Shown here piece after piece: positions 21,750-30,873 of a stretch of DNA of 64,000 nt. The stretch spans positions 751,001 through 815,000 of the forward strand of contig NC_135552.1 in NCBI RefSeq assembly GCF_964340395.1. Reading direction: 5' to 3'. The DNA comes from Glandiceps talaboti (taxonomy: Eukaryota > Hemichordata > Enteropneusta > Spengelidae). The first letter of the stretch is position 1, and each line of letters begins with the position of its first letter. A program made the translations under genes and the position numbers. The notes under the pieces were generated by a model. It ran no database searches, was not told the origin of the DNA, and was given only the letters and a program-made list of their open reading frames with translations.

Positions 21750-23897
21750 TAGCACAACTAAACTGATAAGGAACATTAGTGCTATGTGCATACATGGTAC
21801 GGTCTCTGTCTGTCTGTGTGTTGTGTGTGTGTGTGTGTGTGTGTGGATGACTTCAACTCAAAAACCACCTGACATATTGGGTTAGTGAAACATATTGAGT
21901 TAAGGTTTATTACATATTGGGTTAAGATGTTATTACATATTGGGTTAGTATTACATATTGGGTTAAGTTGTTATTACATATTGGGTTAGTATTACATATT
22001 GGGTTAAGTTGTTATTACATATTGGGTTAGTATTACATATTGGGTTAAGTTGTTATTACATATTGGGTTAGTATTACATATTGGGTTAAGTTGTTATTAC
22101 ATATTGGGTTAGTATTACATATTGGGTTAAGTTGTTATTACATATTGGGTTAGTATTACATATTGGGTTAAGTTGTTATTACATATTGGGTTAGTATTAC
22201 ATATTGGGTTAAGTTGTTATTACATATTGGGTTAGTATTACATATTGGGTTAAGTTGTTATTACATATTGGGTTAAGTTGTTATTACATATTGGGTTAAG
22301 TTGTTATTACATATTGGGTTAGTATTACATATTGGGTTAAGTTGTTATTACATATTGGGTTAAGATGTTAAAACATATTGGGTTAGTATTACATATTGGG
22401 TTAAGTTGTTATTACATATTGGGTTAGTATTACATATTGGGTTAAGTTGTTATTACATATTGGGTTAAGTTGTTATTACATATTGGGTTAGTATTACATA
22501 TTGGGTTAAGATGTTATTACATATTGGGTTAAGATGTTATTACATATTGGGTTAGTATTACATATTGGGTTAAGATGTTATTACATATTGGGTTAGTATT
22601 ACATATTGGGTTAGTATTACATATTGGGTTAGTATTACATATTGGGTTAAGATGTTATTACATATTGGGTTAGTATTACATATTGGGTTAAGATGTTATT
22701 ACATATTGGGTTAAGATGTTATTACATATTGGGTTAAGTTGTTATTACATATTGGGTTAGTATTACATATTGGGTTAAGATGTTATTACATATTGGGTTA
22801 GTATTACATATTGGGTTAAGTTGTTATTACATATTGGGTTAGTATTACATATTGGGTTAAGATGTTATTACATATTGGGTTAAGATGTTATTACATATTG
22901 GGTTAAGTTGTTATTACATATTGGGTTAGTATTACATATTGGGTTAAGTTGTTATTACATATTGGGTTAGTATTACATATTGGGTTAAGATGTTATTACA
23001 TATTGGGTTAAGATGTTATTACATATTGGGTTAAGATGTTATTACATATTGGGTTAAGTTGTTATTACATATTGGGTTAGTATTACATATTGGGTTAAGT
23101 TGTTATTACATATTGGGTTAAGTTGTTATTACATATTGGGTTAAGATGTTATTACATATTGGGTTAAGATGTTATTACATATTGGGTTAGTATTACATAT
23201 TGGGTTAAGTTGTTATTACATATTGGGTTAGTATTACATATTGGGTTAAGATGTTATTACATATTGGGTTAAGATGTTATTACATATTGGGTTAGTATTA
23301 CATATTGGGTTAAGATGTTATTACATATTGGGTTAAGATGTTATTACATATTGGATTAGTATTACATATTGGGTTAAGTTGTTATTACATATTGGGTTAG
23401 TATTACATATTGGGTTAAGATGTTATTACATATTGGGTTAAGATGTTATTACATATTGGGTTAAGATGTTATTACATATTGGGTTAGTATTACATATTGG
23501 GTTAAGTTGTTATTACATATTGGGTTAGTATTACATATTGGGTTAAGATGTTATTACATATTGGGTTAAGATGTTATTACATATTGGGTTAAGATGTTAT
23601 TACATATTGGGTTAGTGAAATATATTGACTTATATTCCAAAATAACACTGGTGATGAGAAGGTAAATGAATGAGCATTGCAAAATTGTATGTAGATATGC
23701 CTAGCAACAAGACCATGCACATAATAACATTAAATGATGGCATATATTGCAGATATAACACCATGGATGGGTAGGCATGGGAATAAATCTAAAAAGAGAA
23801 TGTGTGCAAATATGTCTAACAATAAACCACTTAATCATTACAGAAAATTAAAGTGTGCTATCAACAGTTGTACTACAGTGCCATTGGTGCTTTTATT
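21750..23897 (+). mobile_element. Family A element swollen by an internal minisatellite (A5)
   Basis: The 5' end is TAGCACAACTAAACTGATAA with the partner arm near 21775-21784, then TCTG/(GT)n and the first degenerate unit (AAAACCACCTGACATATTGG). The 3' half resumes after the array with CTAGCAACAAGACCATGC and ends CAACAGTTGTACTACAGTGC-CATTGGTG near 23890. The array at 21873-23628 sits exactly where the middle units should be. The whole element fills most of BLOC1S1 intron 2. Confidence 0.7.
21873..23628. repeat. Compound 18/23-bp minisatellite (about 85 units)
   Basis: Two unit types are mixed: an 18-mer TTACATATTGGGTTAGTA and 23-mers whose first 20 bases are TTACATATTGGGTTAAGTTG or TTACATATTGGGTTAAGATG, each ending in a three-base TTA. 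The order is irregular on the right. On the left (21950-22260) it alternates 18 and 23 regularly, which looks like a 41-bp higher-order unit. Both edges merge into family A sequence (CATATTGGGTTAGTGAAACA left, GGGTTAGTGAAATATATTGA right). Non-coding. Confidence 0.92.
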
Positions 23898-24034
23898 TCC
23901 AAATTCTTCTATCTGTTGATTGTGTATTAAAGTCTGCAAAAAACAAACATCTTCAAAGGAGTGCAATTTAAAGAGCTGATTTCAAAATTATCTTTCTTAT
24001 CATAGTGGTACAATTCACAAACTCTGAATCTTGT

Positions 24035-24308
24035 AATTGTAATGTCATGTACATGGATGATTTCATTGTTTTCATAGGGTGCCACAGCCCTACCAGAATC
24101 CAATATGTGAATATTGTAATGACATGTATATGGATGATTTCATTGTTTTCATAGGGTGCCACAGCCCTACCAGAATCCAATATGTGAATATTGTAATGAC
24201 ATGTACATGGATGATTTCATTGTTTTCATAGGGTGCCACAGCCCTACCAGAATCCAATATGTGAATATTGTAATGACATGTATATGGATGATTTCATTGT
24301 TTTCATAG
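24035..24308 (+). repeat. 77-bp tandem repeat containing the BLOC1S1 exon 3 splice acceptor
   Basis: Three full units precede exon 3, with their TAG acceptor dinucleotides ending at 24077, 24154 and 24231. The real acceptor ends at 24308, so spacing is exactly 77. Each unit holds TTCATTGTTTTCATAG followed by GGTGCCACAGCCCTACCAGA, which is a copy of the intron end plus the first ~26 nt of exon 3 (GGTGTCTCAGGCCTACCAGA). These are potential decoy 3' splice sites. Confidence 0.9.
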
Positions 24309-24441
24309 GGTGTCTCAGGCCTACCAGAATCAGAAAAAGTTAGATGCAGAAGCCAAACAACTGCAATCACATGCAGCACAGTTTACAAAACAGACAATGC
24401 AATGGCTCCAAATGGTAGAGGGTTTCAACCAAGCACTCAAA
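24309..24441 (+). CDS. BLOC1S1: BLOC1S1 exon 3
   Basis: The acceptor is GTTTTCATAG and the donor is the strong AAA|GTAAGT. The 133 nt join exon 2 in phase (GG+G). It encodes GVSQAYQNQKKLDAEAKQLQ, then SHAAQFTKQTMQWLQMVEGF and NQALK. This is the most conserved part of the protein: the AYxNQxKLDxE heptads, the AAQFxKQT core and the VExFNQALK end of the helix. The exon start is embedded in a 77-bp tandem repeat, and two further copies of its acceptor region lie downstream. Confidence 0.95.
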
Positions 24442-24598
24442 GTAAGTTTAGGCTACTGTTGCTATCTTTGCCACAGAACTGTACACTATTGAGAGCAAAC
24501 AACCTCCCAAGTCACACAAGTAATGCCAGGATAAAATTCATGGAACTCGAGGGGGTCTCACAGTAACCTCACTTGGTAAAACTTGACAAAACATGCCT

Positions 24599-24708
24599 AC
24601 ATGATTACATTGTTTTCTTAGGGTGTCCCAGGCCTACCAGAATCCAATATGTGAATATTGTAATGGCATGTACATGGATGATTCCATTGTTTTCATAGGG
24701 TGACATGT
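24599..24708 (+). repeat. Two downstream copies of the exon 3 acceptor repeat
   Basis: TAG at 24619-24621 and 24696-24698 are again 77 bp apart. The first is followed by GGTGTCCCAGGCCTACCAGA, closer to the real exon 3 start than the upstream copies. The second is cut after GGGTG by the LINE2 insertion at 24709. Confidence 0.85.
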
Positions 24709-25052
24709 ACACTATTCTTAAGGAGATTCGGCTAAAGCAGCGATCAGATCCTTGGATCACCAGTGACATATTAGACCTCATTAGCCAGAGGGACAAATAT
24801 TTTACCAAATTCAGAAGGTCAAACGATATTTCGGATTACAATCAATTCCAACATTATAGAAATCAGGTTAGATATAAGAAAGATACAGCTAAATCTCAAT
24901 TTTATGTAAATGCTGTTAACAATACCAAAAAATTATGGAAAGTTTTAAAAGATCTTGGCTCTTCTTTTAGTTGTAAAACAAAATCCAGTAATATTGTTTT
25001 TAATGTTGATAATGGTTTGTGTTTCGATAAATTGAAGGTTGCTGATCATTTT

Positions 25053-26526
25053 TAGCACAACTGAACTGAGGTTCAGTAGTGCTATAGGGATCGCCCGGCG
25101 TCTGTCTGTCTGTCTGTGTGTGTGTGTAAACAACTTAAAGTCAAAAACCGCTGAACCAATTGCCATGATATTTGGTGGGTCCATTACCTTGGGTGTCTAG
25201 TTGGGAAATTGTTCAAATCAAAATGATCGCATCACAGGTGTGTGATTTGGGTCAAAAAATGTGATTTTTGGTCAAAAAACTTAAACTCAGAAACTACTGG
25301 GCAGATTGGTGCGAAATTTGGTGGGAACATTCTTAAGGGGGTAGAAAGTAAGATTTGTTCATGACATGATGATTCCATCGGTGATATGCAAATTAGGGCT
25401 AAAAATGTGTCTTTTTGATTGAAAATTGCAGATTGGGCTGAAATTTAATGGGAATGCATCTAGGGATGTATGGACGAAGAAATATTGAGCATACAATGAT
25501 TCCATGATTGATATGCAAATTAGGTGTAAAAATGTTCATTTTTGGTCAAAAACTTATATCTCAAAAAGTACTTGGTCACAGAGTCTGAAACTTGGTGAGA
25601 TGTTTCTGAAAGTGTTATTCTGCATATTTTCTCCAAAACATTTTGACAAAATTGGCCCTAGCAACCACGACCACGCCCTTAGCAACCAAATGGCAGTATA
25701 TTTTGGTCAAATAATAACATCATCTGGTAGGCAAATGAGTGAAAATTCAAAAAAATGTATGCAAATACCCTAGCAACCATGACCACGCCCATAGCAACAG
25801 CCAAACGGTCGTGTATTTCACAAAGATAACAACAGGGATTGATAGACAATTGAGTAAGCGTTCAAAAAATGTATGTAAATTTGCCTAGCAACAAGACCAC
25901 GCCCATAGCAACAGCCTAATAATCACACATATTGCGAAGATAACGGGGATTTATAGACAATTGATTAAACATTCAAAAAAATGTATGTAAATTTGCCTAG
26001 CAACAAGACCACGCCCATAGCAACAGCCAAATAATCACATATATTGCAAAGATAGCAACAGGAATAGAAAGACAAATGAATAAACATTCAAAAAATGTAT
26101 GCAAATGTGCCTAGCAACAAGACCACGCCCATAGCAACAGCCAAATGATCACATATATTGCAAAGATAACAACGGGGATTAATAGACAATTGAATAAACA
26201 TTCAAAAAATGTATGTAAATATGCCTAGCAACAAGACCACGCCCATGGCAACAGCCAAATGATCACTTATATTGCAAAGATAATATCAGGAATTCATACA
26301 CAAGTGAATAAAAACATACAAAAATGTATGCAAATATATCTAACAACATGACCACGCCCATATCAACAGCCAAATGATAGCATATATCGTAAAGATAGCA
26401 ACATGGTTGGATAGGCAACTGGATAGTCATTCACCAAATGAACACTTAATGTTAGCATGGACTACCATATGGATAAACATTATTAAAAACTGTACAGTTG
26501 TGCTACAATGCCATTAGCGGTATTTT
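25053..26526 (+). mobile_element. Complete family A Helentron-like element (A6), nested in LINE2
   Basis: This is the best full-length family A copy. The 5' hairpin is TAGCACAACTGAAC/GTTCAGTAGTGCTA, followed by GGGATCGCCCGGCG, TCTG and GT repeats. Four degenerate units follow (about 25140-25640, keyed by ACCGCTGAACCAATTGCC, CTACTGGGCAGATTGG, GCAGATTGGGCTGA, AAAGTACTTGGTCA). Then come six tandem units of about 114 bp, each starting CTAGCAACAAGACCACGCCC (25769, 25885, 25997, 26111, 26225, 26340). It ends with ACTGTACAGTTGTGCTACAA, TGCCATTAGCGG and a T run. Deleting it restores the LINE2 frame (ADHF then NSFFTT). It codes for nothing. Confidence 0.85.
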
Positions 26527-27244
26527 AATTCATTTTTTACAACTATTGCTTCTTCACTTGTCGATACACTTCTAGCTTTTACCGGTTGCTATGGTGTTTC
26601 CCATATTACACAATTTTATCAGTGTAAAGATATCTCAGACAACATGTTTGGTTTATCATCTGTTACAGAAGATCACATTTATAAGCTATTGTATCATGTG
26701 AGTGACAGTAAAGCAACAGGTTTAGGCAATATTCCAGCAAGATTTGTAAAAGATGGACCATCAGGTGCTTCGATTATTGCCAAACCCCTAGCTCATAATA
26801 TGAACATATATATCCATACGGGTACTCTTCCCGATGATTTGAAGAAAGCTAGAGATGTGCCTCTGTACAAAAAGAAGTGTAAAACTGAACCTGGTAATTA
26901 TAGACCTGTGTCTGTATTGAGTATTGTTTCAAAGGTGTTTGAAAGAATGATGTACAATCAAATTAATGATTATCTTGTCCAAAATAGTTTACTGTATGAA
27001 TTCCAGTCTGGTTTTAGGCCCTCTTATTCTACCGATACATGTCTAATTCACCTGTCAGACTATATCAAACAAGAAAATGATAAAGGGAACCTCACCGGTA
27101 TGGTTATGTTAGATCTCCAAAAGGCCTTCGATACGGTACATCATGATATATTATTAACTAAACTTACATATTTAGGGATAAAATAAATATCAGTACAGTG
27201 GTTCAAATTGTATCTAACTGGTAGGTCACAAGTCGTTGTTGATA

Positions 27245-27822
27245 ATAATAATAATAATTATTATTATTATTATTTTCTCTACTACCCCTTTCAATGGGAG
27301 TATGAGAGACAATTAAAAAATCTTAAAAAATATACACATCAAAAAATACTTTCAAAAAACAACAGATATATACAGAAATGTCAAACATATACATTATACA
27401 CAAGTGGGAAAAGAATATTTACAACGACAAATGTAAATTGAAAAAAAAACATACATAACAAAAGCAGAAGTTAGTTTCCTGGCAAATGAAAGAAAATATA
27501 TATGTATATTATTAAATTGGAGATATATTTTTCAAATATTAGATCATTTTTAAAAATCCGGTAATTATTGCATAATTTGTTAGAATGGACCTCACTTTGC
27601 CAGTTCTGTAGGTTTATATCTTTTATCCGCAATGCAAGGCTATGTTTTAGCCAATTTGTATTCACATCCTTATAATCATGCCAAATATTTGAGAAACCAC
27701 ATCTGTCGATAATACTTTTGATTTTCACAATCCAAGCCGATTTTAAAATGTCCTGATCGTGTATACACATGGTGCTTGAAAGCTTACATTCCTTGGTATC
27801 AATGAGGTGTATCCAGAAATGA
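27245..27822 (-). pseudogene. 3' fragment of a different non-LTR retrotransposon (LINE3) inside LINE2
   Basis: Inserted between two copies of TGTTGAT. On the minus strand it holds a C-terminal LINE frame (FSNIWHDYKDVNTNWLKHSL, NYRIFKNDLIFEKYISNL), a 3' UTR and an (AAT)n/(TTA)n tail at 27244-27275. It is 5'-truncated. Insert, tail and a short target duplication fit target-primed reverse transcription. Confidence 0.65.
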
Positions 27823-28135
27823 TGTTGATGGTGTTCAATCTGAATCTAAAGGAATTGCATGTTGGGTCCAACAAGGCTCTATACTCGGGCCTCTTCTGTT
27901 TCTGATATATGTGAATGATATGGAGGCTGCAGTTAAGTGTAAACTTATGCTGTATGCTGACGGCTCAGCATTGTTGGTAACAGGGAAGGATATGTTAGAG
28001 ATAGAGGAGACCCTGAGTATGAAGTTGACATCCGTTAGTGAATGGTTAACAGACAATAAGCTATCTTTACATCTGGGTAAAACTGAGTCTATTTTATTTG
28101 CCTCCAAGAAACGTTTGCATACAACTAATAAAATC

Positions 28136-28361
28136 TATCCAATTGTTATTTATTTCAAATGCTAAGGCCTCAGCCCATCGCACAAAACATTTTATACAGT
28201 AGAGAAGAAAAAGAACAAGGAAATAAATATCATTCTACTAATAATTTATGGAAAAGTAATTGAAATGAAAAAGTAAAGCAGGGGATAACAAATACAGAAA
28301 ATCTATGTTTGCTGAACAAAACTAGTACGAGTGTTGAAAGCTTTATGAACAAAAACTGATC
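28136..28361 (-). mobile_element. 226-bp insertion flanked by a 13-bp target duplication
   Basis: The flanks AACTAATAAAATC at 28123-28135 and 28362-28374 are identical. Removing the insert plus one copy of the flank restores the LINE2 frame (TTNKINMHCNGNDIESK). On the minus strand the insert ends AAATAAATAACAATTGGATA, compatible with a 5'-truncated LINE or SINE 3' end. The family is not recognised. Confidence 0.65.
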
Positions 28362-28428
28362 AACTAATAAAATCAATATGCATTGTAATGGGAATGATAT
28401 TGAATCTAAGGTGAGTGTGTTATACTTA

Positions 28429-30153
28429 GGCCAAAAAAAAAAGGTTTTGTTTCCTGTCCTCGCGCGCGTCATTCCAAACCATGCGCATCATACGTTTTTA
28501 TTCTGTTTCCCCTTTATTGTTTTAGACATCACTGGCGATTTGTGAAAATTCATTTGACTACTGTAGATCCACAGGCAGTTGACAACGTTCTAAATGTTTC
28601 AACTGTACAAAAATTCTGTGATTGTATTAGTATATTTAAAGGGTAATTAAAGTACTGGTAATTTGATATGATGGTACCTCTATACATTTCGTCTGAATAC
28701 GTTGGAACATAGCGTATCATGGAGACGCGTACATACATGTTATAAGGATGAACGCGTACTCTGTAATACATGTGTTGTAGAAGCTCGTGAGACAGAACGT
28801 CTAGCGGACACACAGACACACATAGTATACACAACGCTATGCGAAGCGACCGAAATTTTCACGATAAGGACAACGTTTTTTAAGAAATTATTTCTTAAAT
28901 TTCCCCTTTTCTGAGTTCATATAACACAACTGTGGCACATATTTCTATGAATCGTACAATACTTCATGACTACTTTTGCAACGTATGTGTAGAAATAGAC
29001 AAGGTAGGAAAGCTTGAAATGCGGAAGTGACTAACAATATCCTTCAAACATCATTAAAAGAGAAAACCCGACAAAGCAACGCTACAATTTTATATGCATA
29101 GATAAGTCTTTGTTTAATCATGCATTTTACTCATGAACAAACTGAAGTGAGGATTTCTTCTTTTTTTTTTGGTAGTGTTTTTCGATTACGTCCTCTCAAG
29201 CTTTCCCACCTTGTCTATATCATCATTCATGTGTATTAGTGTGATATGTGCACTTACGTTCGACTTGGAGGAGAAGCGAACTGCAGAGAATGCGTACGCG
29301 TTCGCTGAGATAAACATGATGAACACTACCAGGGAAACACGTTCGAATGTAATAACATGTAAAGAAGACGAAATGCATAGAGGTACATCTAAACAAGAAT
29401 TCTTTAACTACCGTAAATATATAGTATTACAATCACTGAAAATTTTTTTACAGTTGAAATACTTCGTACGTTGTCAGTTGCCTGTGGTAGATCAGTGAGG
29501 GGGATGTTTTATTTTTATATCGCTATGCTTTTGTCCATTCAAGTGTCCGTTGGCAGCAAAGTCTTGCGTCCATTTGGACTTGTCGATGTTGAAAGTTCCA
29601 CCAAGGTATGCAGATTGTACGAGGGCTTATGTAAAGGTATTCTAAGTTCAGGGGATCGATTTATTCTACCGGAGCAGTACGAACTATGCCGTATTGAGGC
29701 TTTGGTGTCACGTGTATATGAAGGAAATATCCAGAGTGTCCCCCTACAAGCAAAACTGGAAGACATAGTGAAATTTGGCAAGTACTTAAAGATCGTTTTG
29801 ATCGAAGACTGTGACAAAGTGTCACAGCAACCTGTTAAAGATGCCTTCCATGTTCTGATGACTCAAAGACATTCAAAAGTGTGGCCTAAATTTCATAATT
29901 TGGATCGCCCAAACAGACGTTTTGAACTCCACAATGCCATTATCAGGTGGTTGCAAGATCGTAACTTGGGATGGCAAAAGCAGTACCAGTCCTTGGGAGA
30001 ACAGTTTGCCAGCGTTCTTGGGAATGTTTATGGTTGATCGATCCACCAGTTGTGTGTTTCCATACCCCCCCCCCACCCCCCCCCCATGAAAAATGAAAAA
30101 ATCATTTTTGAAATTACCTTAGGAGGGGAAACAAAACTTCTTTTTTTTTGGCC
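28429..30153 (+). mobile_element. PIF/Harbinger-like element nested in LINE2
   Basis: Inverted ends of about 26 bp: GGCCAAAAAAAAAAGG followed by TTTTGTTTCC on the left, and the complement (GGAAACAAAACTTC...TTTTTGGCC) on the right. It is flanked by TTA on both sides (28426-28428, 30154-30156). A GG(C/G)C start with a 3-bp TTA target duplication is the Harbinger signature. Excision rejoins LINE2 as VLYLGVSLAQSLFG. At 1725 bp it lacks a recognisable DDE transposase or Myb-like protein, but it carries an unrelated open frame (29471-30037). Confidence 0.72.
29471..30037 (+). CDS. Unrecognised protein, 188 codons, carried by the Harbinger-like element
   Basis: I do not recognise this protein. The longest frame starts at ATG 29471. 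A second ATG at 29504 would give 177 residues beginning MFYFYIAMLLSIQVSVGSKV, which has the length and hydrophobicity of a signal peptide with a small-residue cleavage site. The rest is soluble-looking and mixed (LEDIVKFGKYLKIVLIEDCD; VWPKFHNLDRPNRRFELHNA; IIRWLQDRNLGWQKQYQSLG). There are four cysteines after the hydrophobic start. It does not resemble Harbinger transposase or Myb-like proteins. An upstream overlapping frame (29169-29498) and several AG/GT pairs leave room for an upstream exon. It may be captured host sequence or chance; codon composition was not computed. Confidence 0.4.
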   Translation: MSVACGRSVRGMFYFYIAMLLSIQVSVGSKVLRPFGLVDVESSTKVCRLYEGLCKGILSSGDRFILPEQYELCRIEALVSRVYEGNIQSVPLQAKLEDIVKFGKYLKIVLIEDCDKVSQQPVKDAFHVLMTQRHSKVWPKFHNLDRPNRRFELHNAIIRWLQDRNLGWQKQYQSLGEQFASVLGNVYG

Positions 30154-30873
30154 TTAGGGGTTTCATTGGCTCAGTCTTTATTTGGTGAGATTATAGCTTC
30201 TAACATGTTATGAAATGCACAAACAAACTTAAATTTTTATACCGTAATACTCAAACTTTTAATCTGAAAACAAAGAAATTACTTGTCTCGGCTTTGATTC
30301 AGTGTCATTTTGACTATGCCTGTTCACCTTGGTACAGTGGTCTCACAAAGAAGTTGAAGGGTAGACTACAAGTTCTGCAAAATAACATCATAAGATACAA
30401 CTTAGTGCTGCTCCTAGAACACACATTGGATATAATCAATTTAAACTTGTAGGTATGTTTCCAGTAGAATTGAGGGTTGAGCAATTAAAACTCAATCATA
30501 TGTTCAACATCATAAATCATTGTGCTCCCGAGTACTTAAATTGCAATATAGAAATGGTCCGTAATCAGCACAGTTATAGAACAAGAGCGAGTGAACTGTC
30601 ATGTGTAGTTCCAAGAGTCAGTGGTGTGGGTAAGAGTTCATTCGCCTACACAGGCATTGGTCTTTGGAATAGTCTCCCACTCTCAGTGAAACAATCTCAT
30701 ACAAAAATAGTTTTAAAAGCCATTGCAAATCTTTTCTGTGGAACAAACTAGAGGTTAAAGAACAATATTTTTGTAACATTTTAATCGTCCTCTCTCTTTT
30801 TAATTGTGGGTGTAGTCAATGTGTATTTTATAACTCTATTTGGTGCTCTGTCATGTTTTCTGTAATACATTTT

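Larger units (their letters stand above)
24709..30873 (+). pseudogene. Jockey-like non-LTR retrotransposon split by nested insertions (LINE2)
   Basis: Segments 24709-25052, 26523-27244, 27823-28135, 28375-28428 and 30154-30873 read as one element. The first segment is the pre-RT region (SDPWITSDILDLISQRDKYF). The next segment holds the linker, KATGLGNIPARFVKDG and RT fingers (NYRPVSVLSIVSKVFERMMY; FQSGFRPSYSTDTCL; DLQKAFDTVHHDIL). The third holds QQGSILGPLLFLIYVNDM and a defective catalytic box YADGSALL (second Asp lost). The last holds a C-terminal LVSALIQCHFDYACSPWYSG and FAYTGIGLWNSLPLSV. It is 5'-truncated and was inserted into the 77-bp repeat. It is interrupted in turn by A6, LINE3, a 226-bp insert and a Harbinger-like element, and B2 sits in its 3' tail. 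It is not active. Confidence 0.85.

Noticed and set aside
21873-23628. Interstitial telomere repeat because of GGGTTA in each unit
   Set aside because: The six-base match is embedded in 18/23-bp units with no pure TTAGGG run. The array instead grades into family A sequence.
24705-25055. A host gene beginning at 24705
   Set aside because: The frame (SDPWITSDILDLI) is the pre-RT region of a jockey-like LINE and continues in later LINE2 segments.
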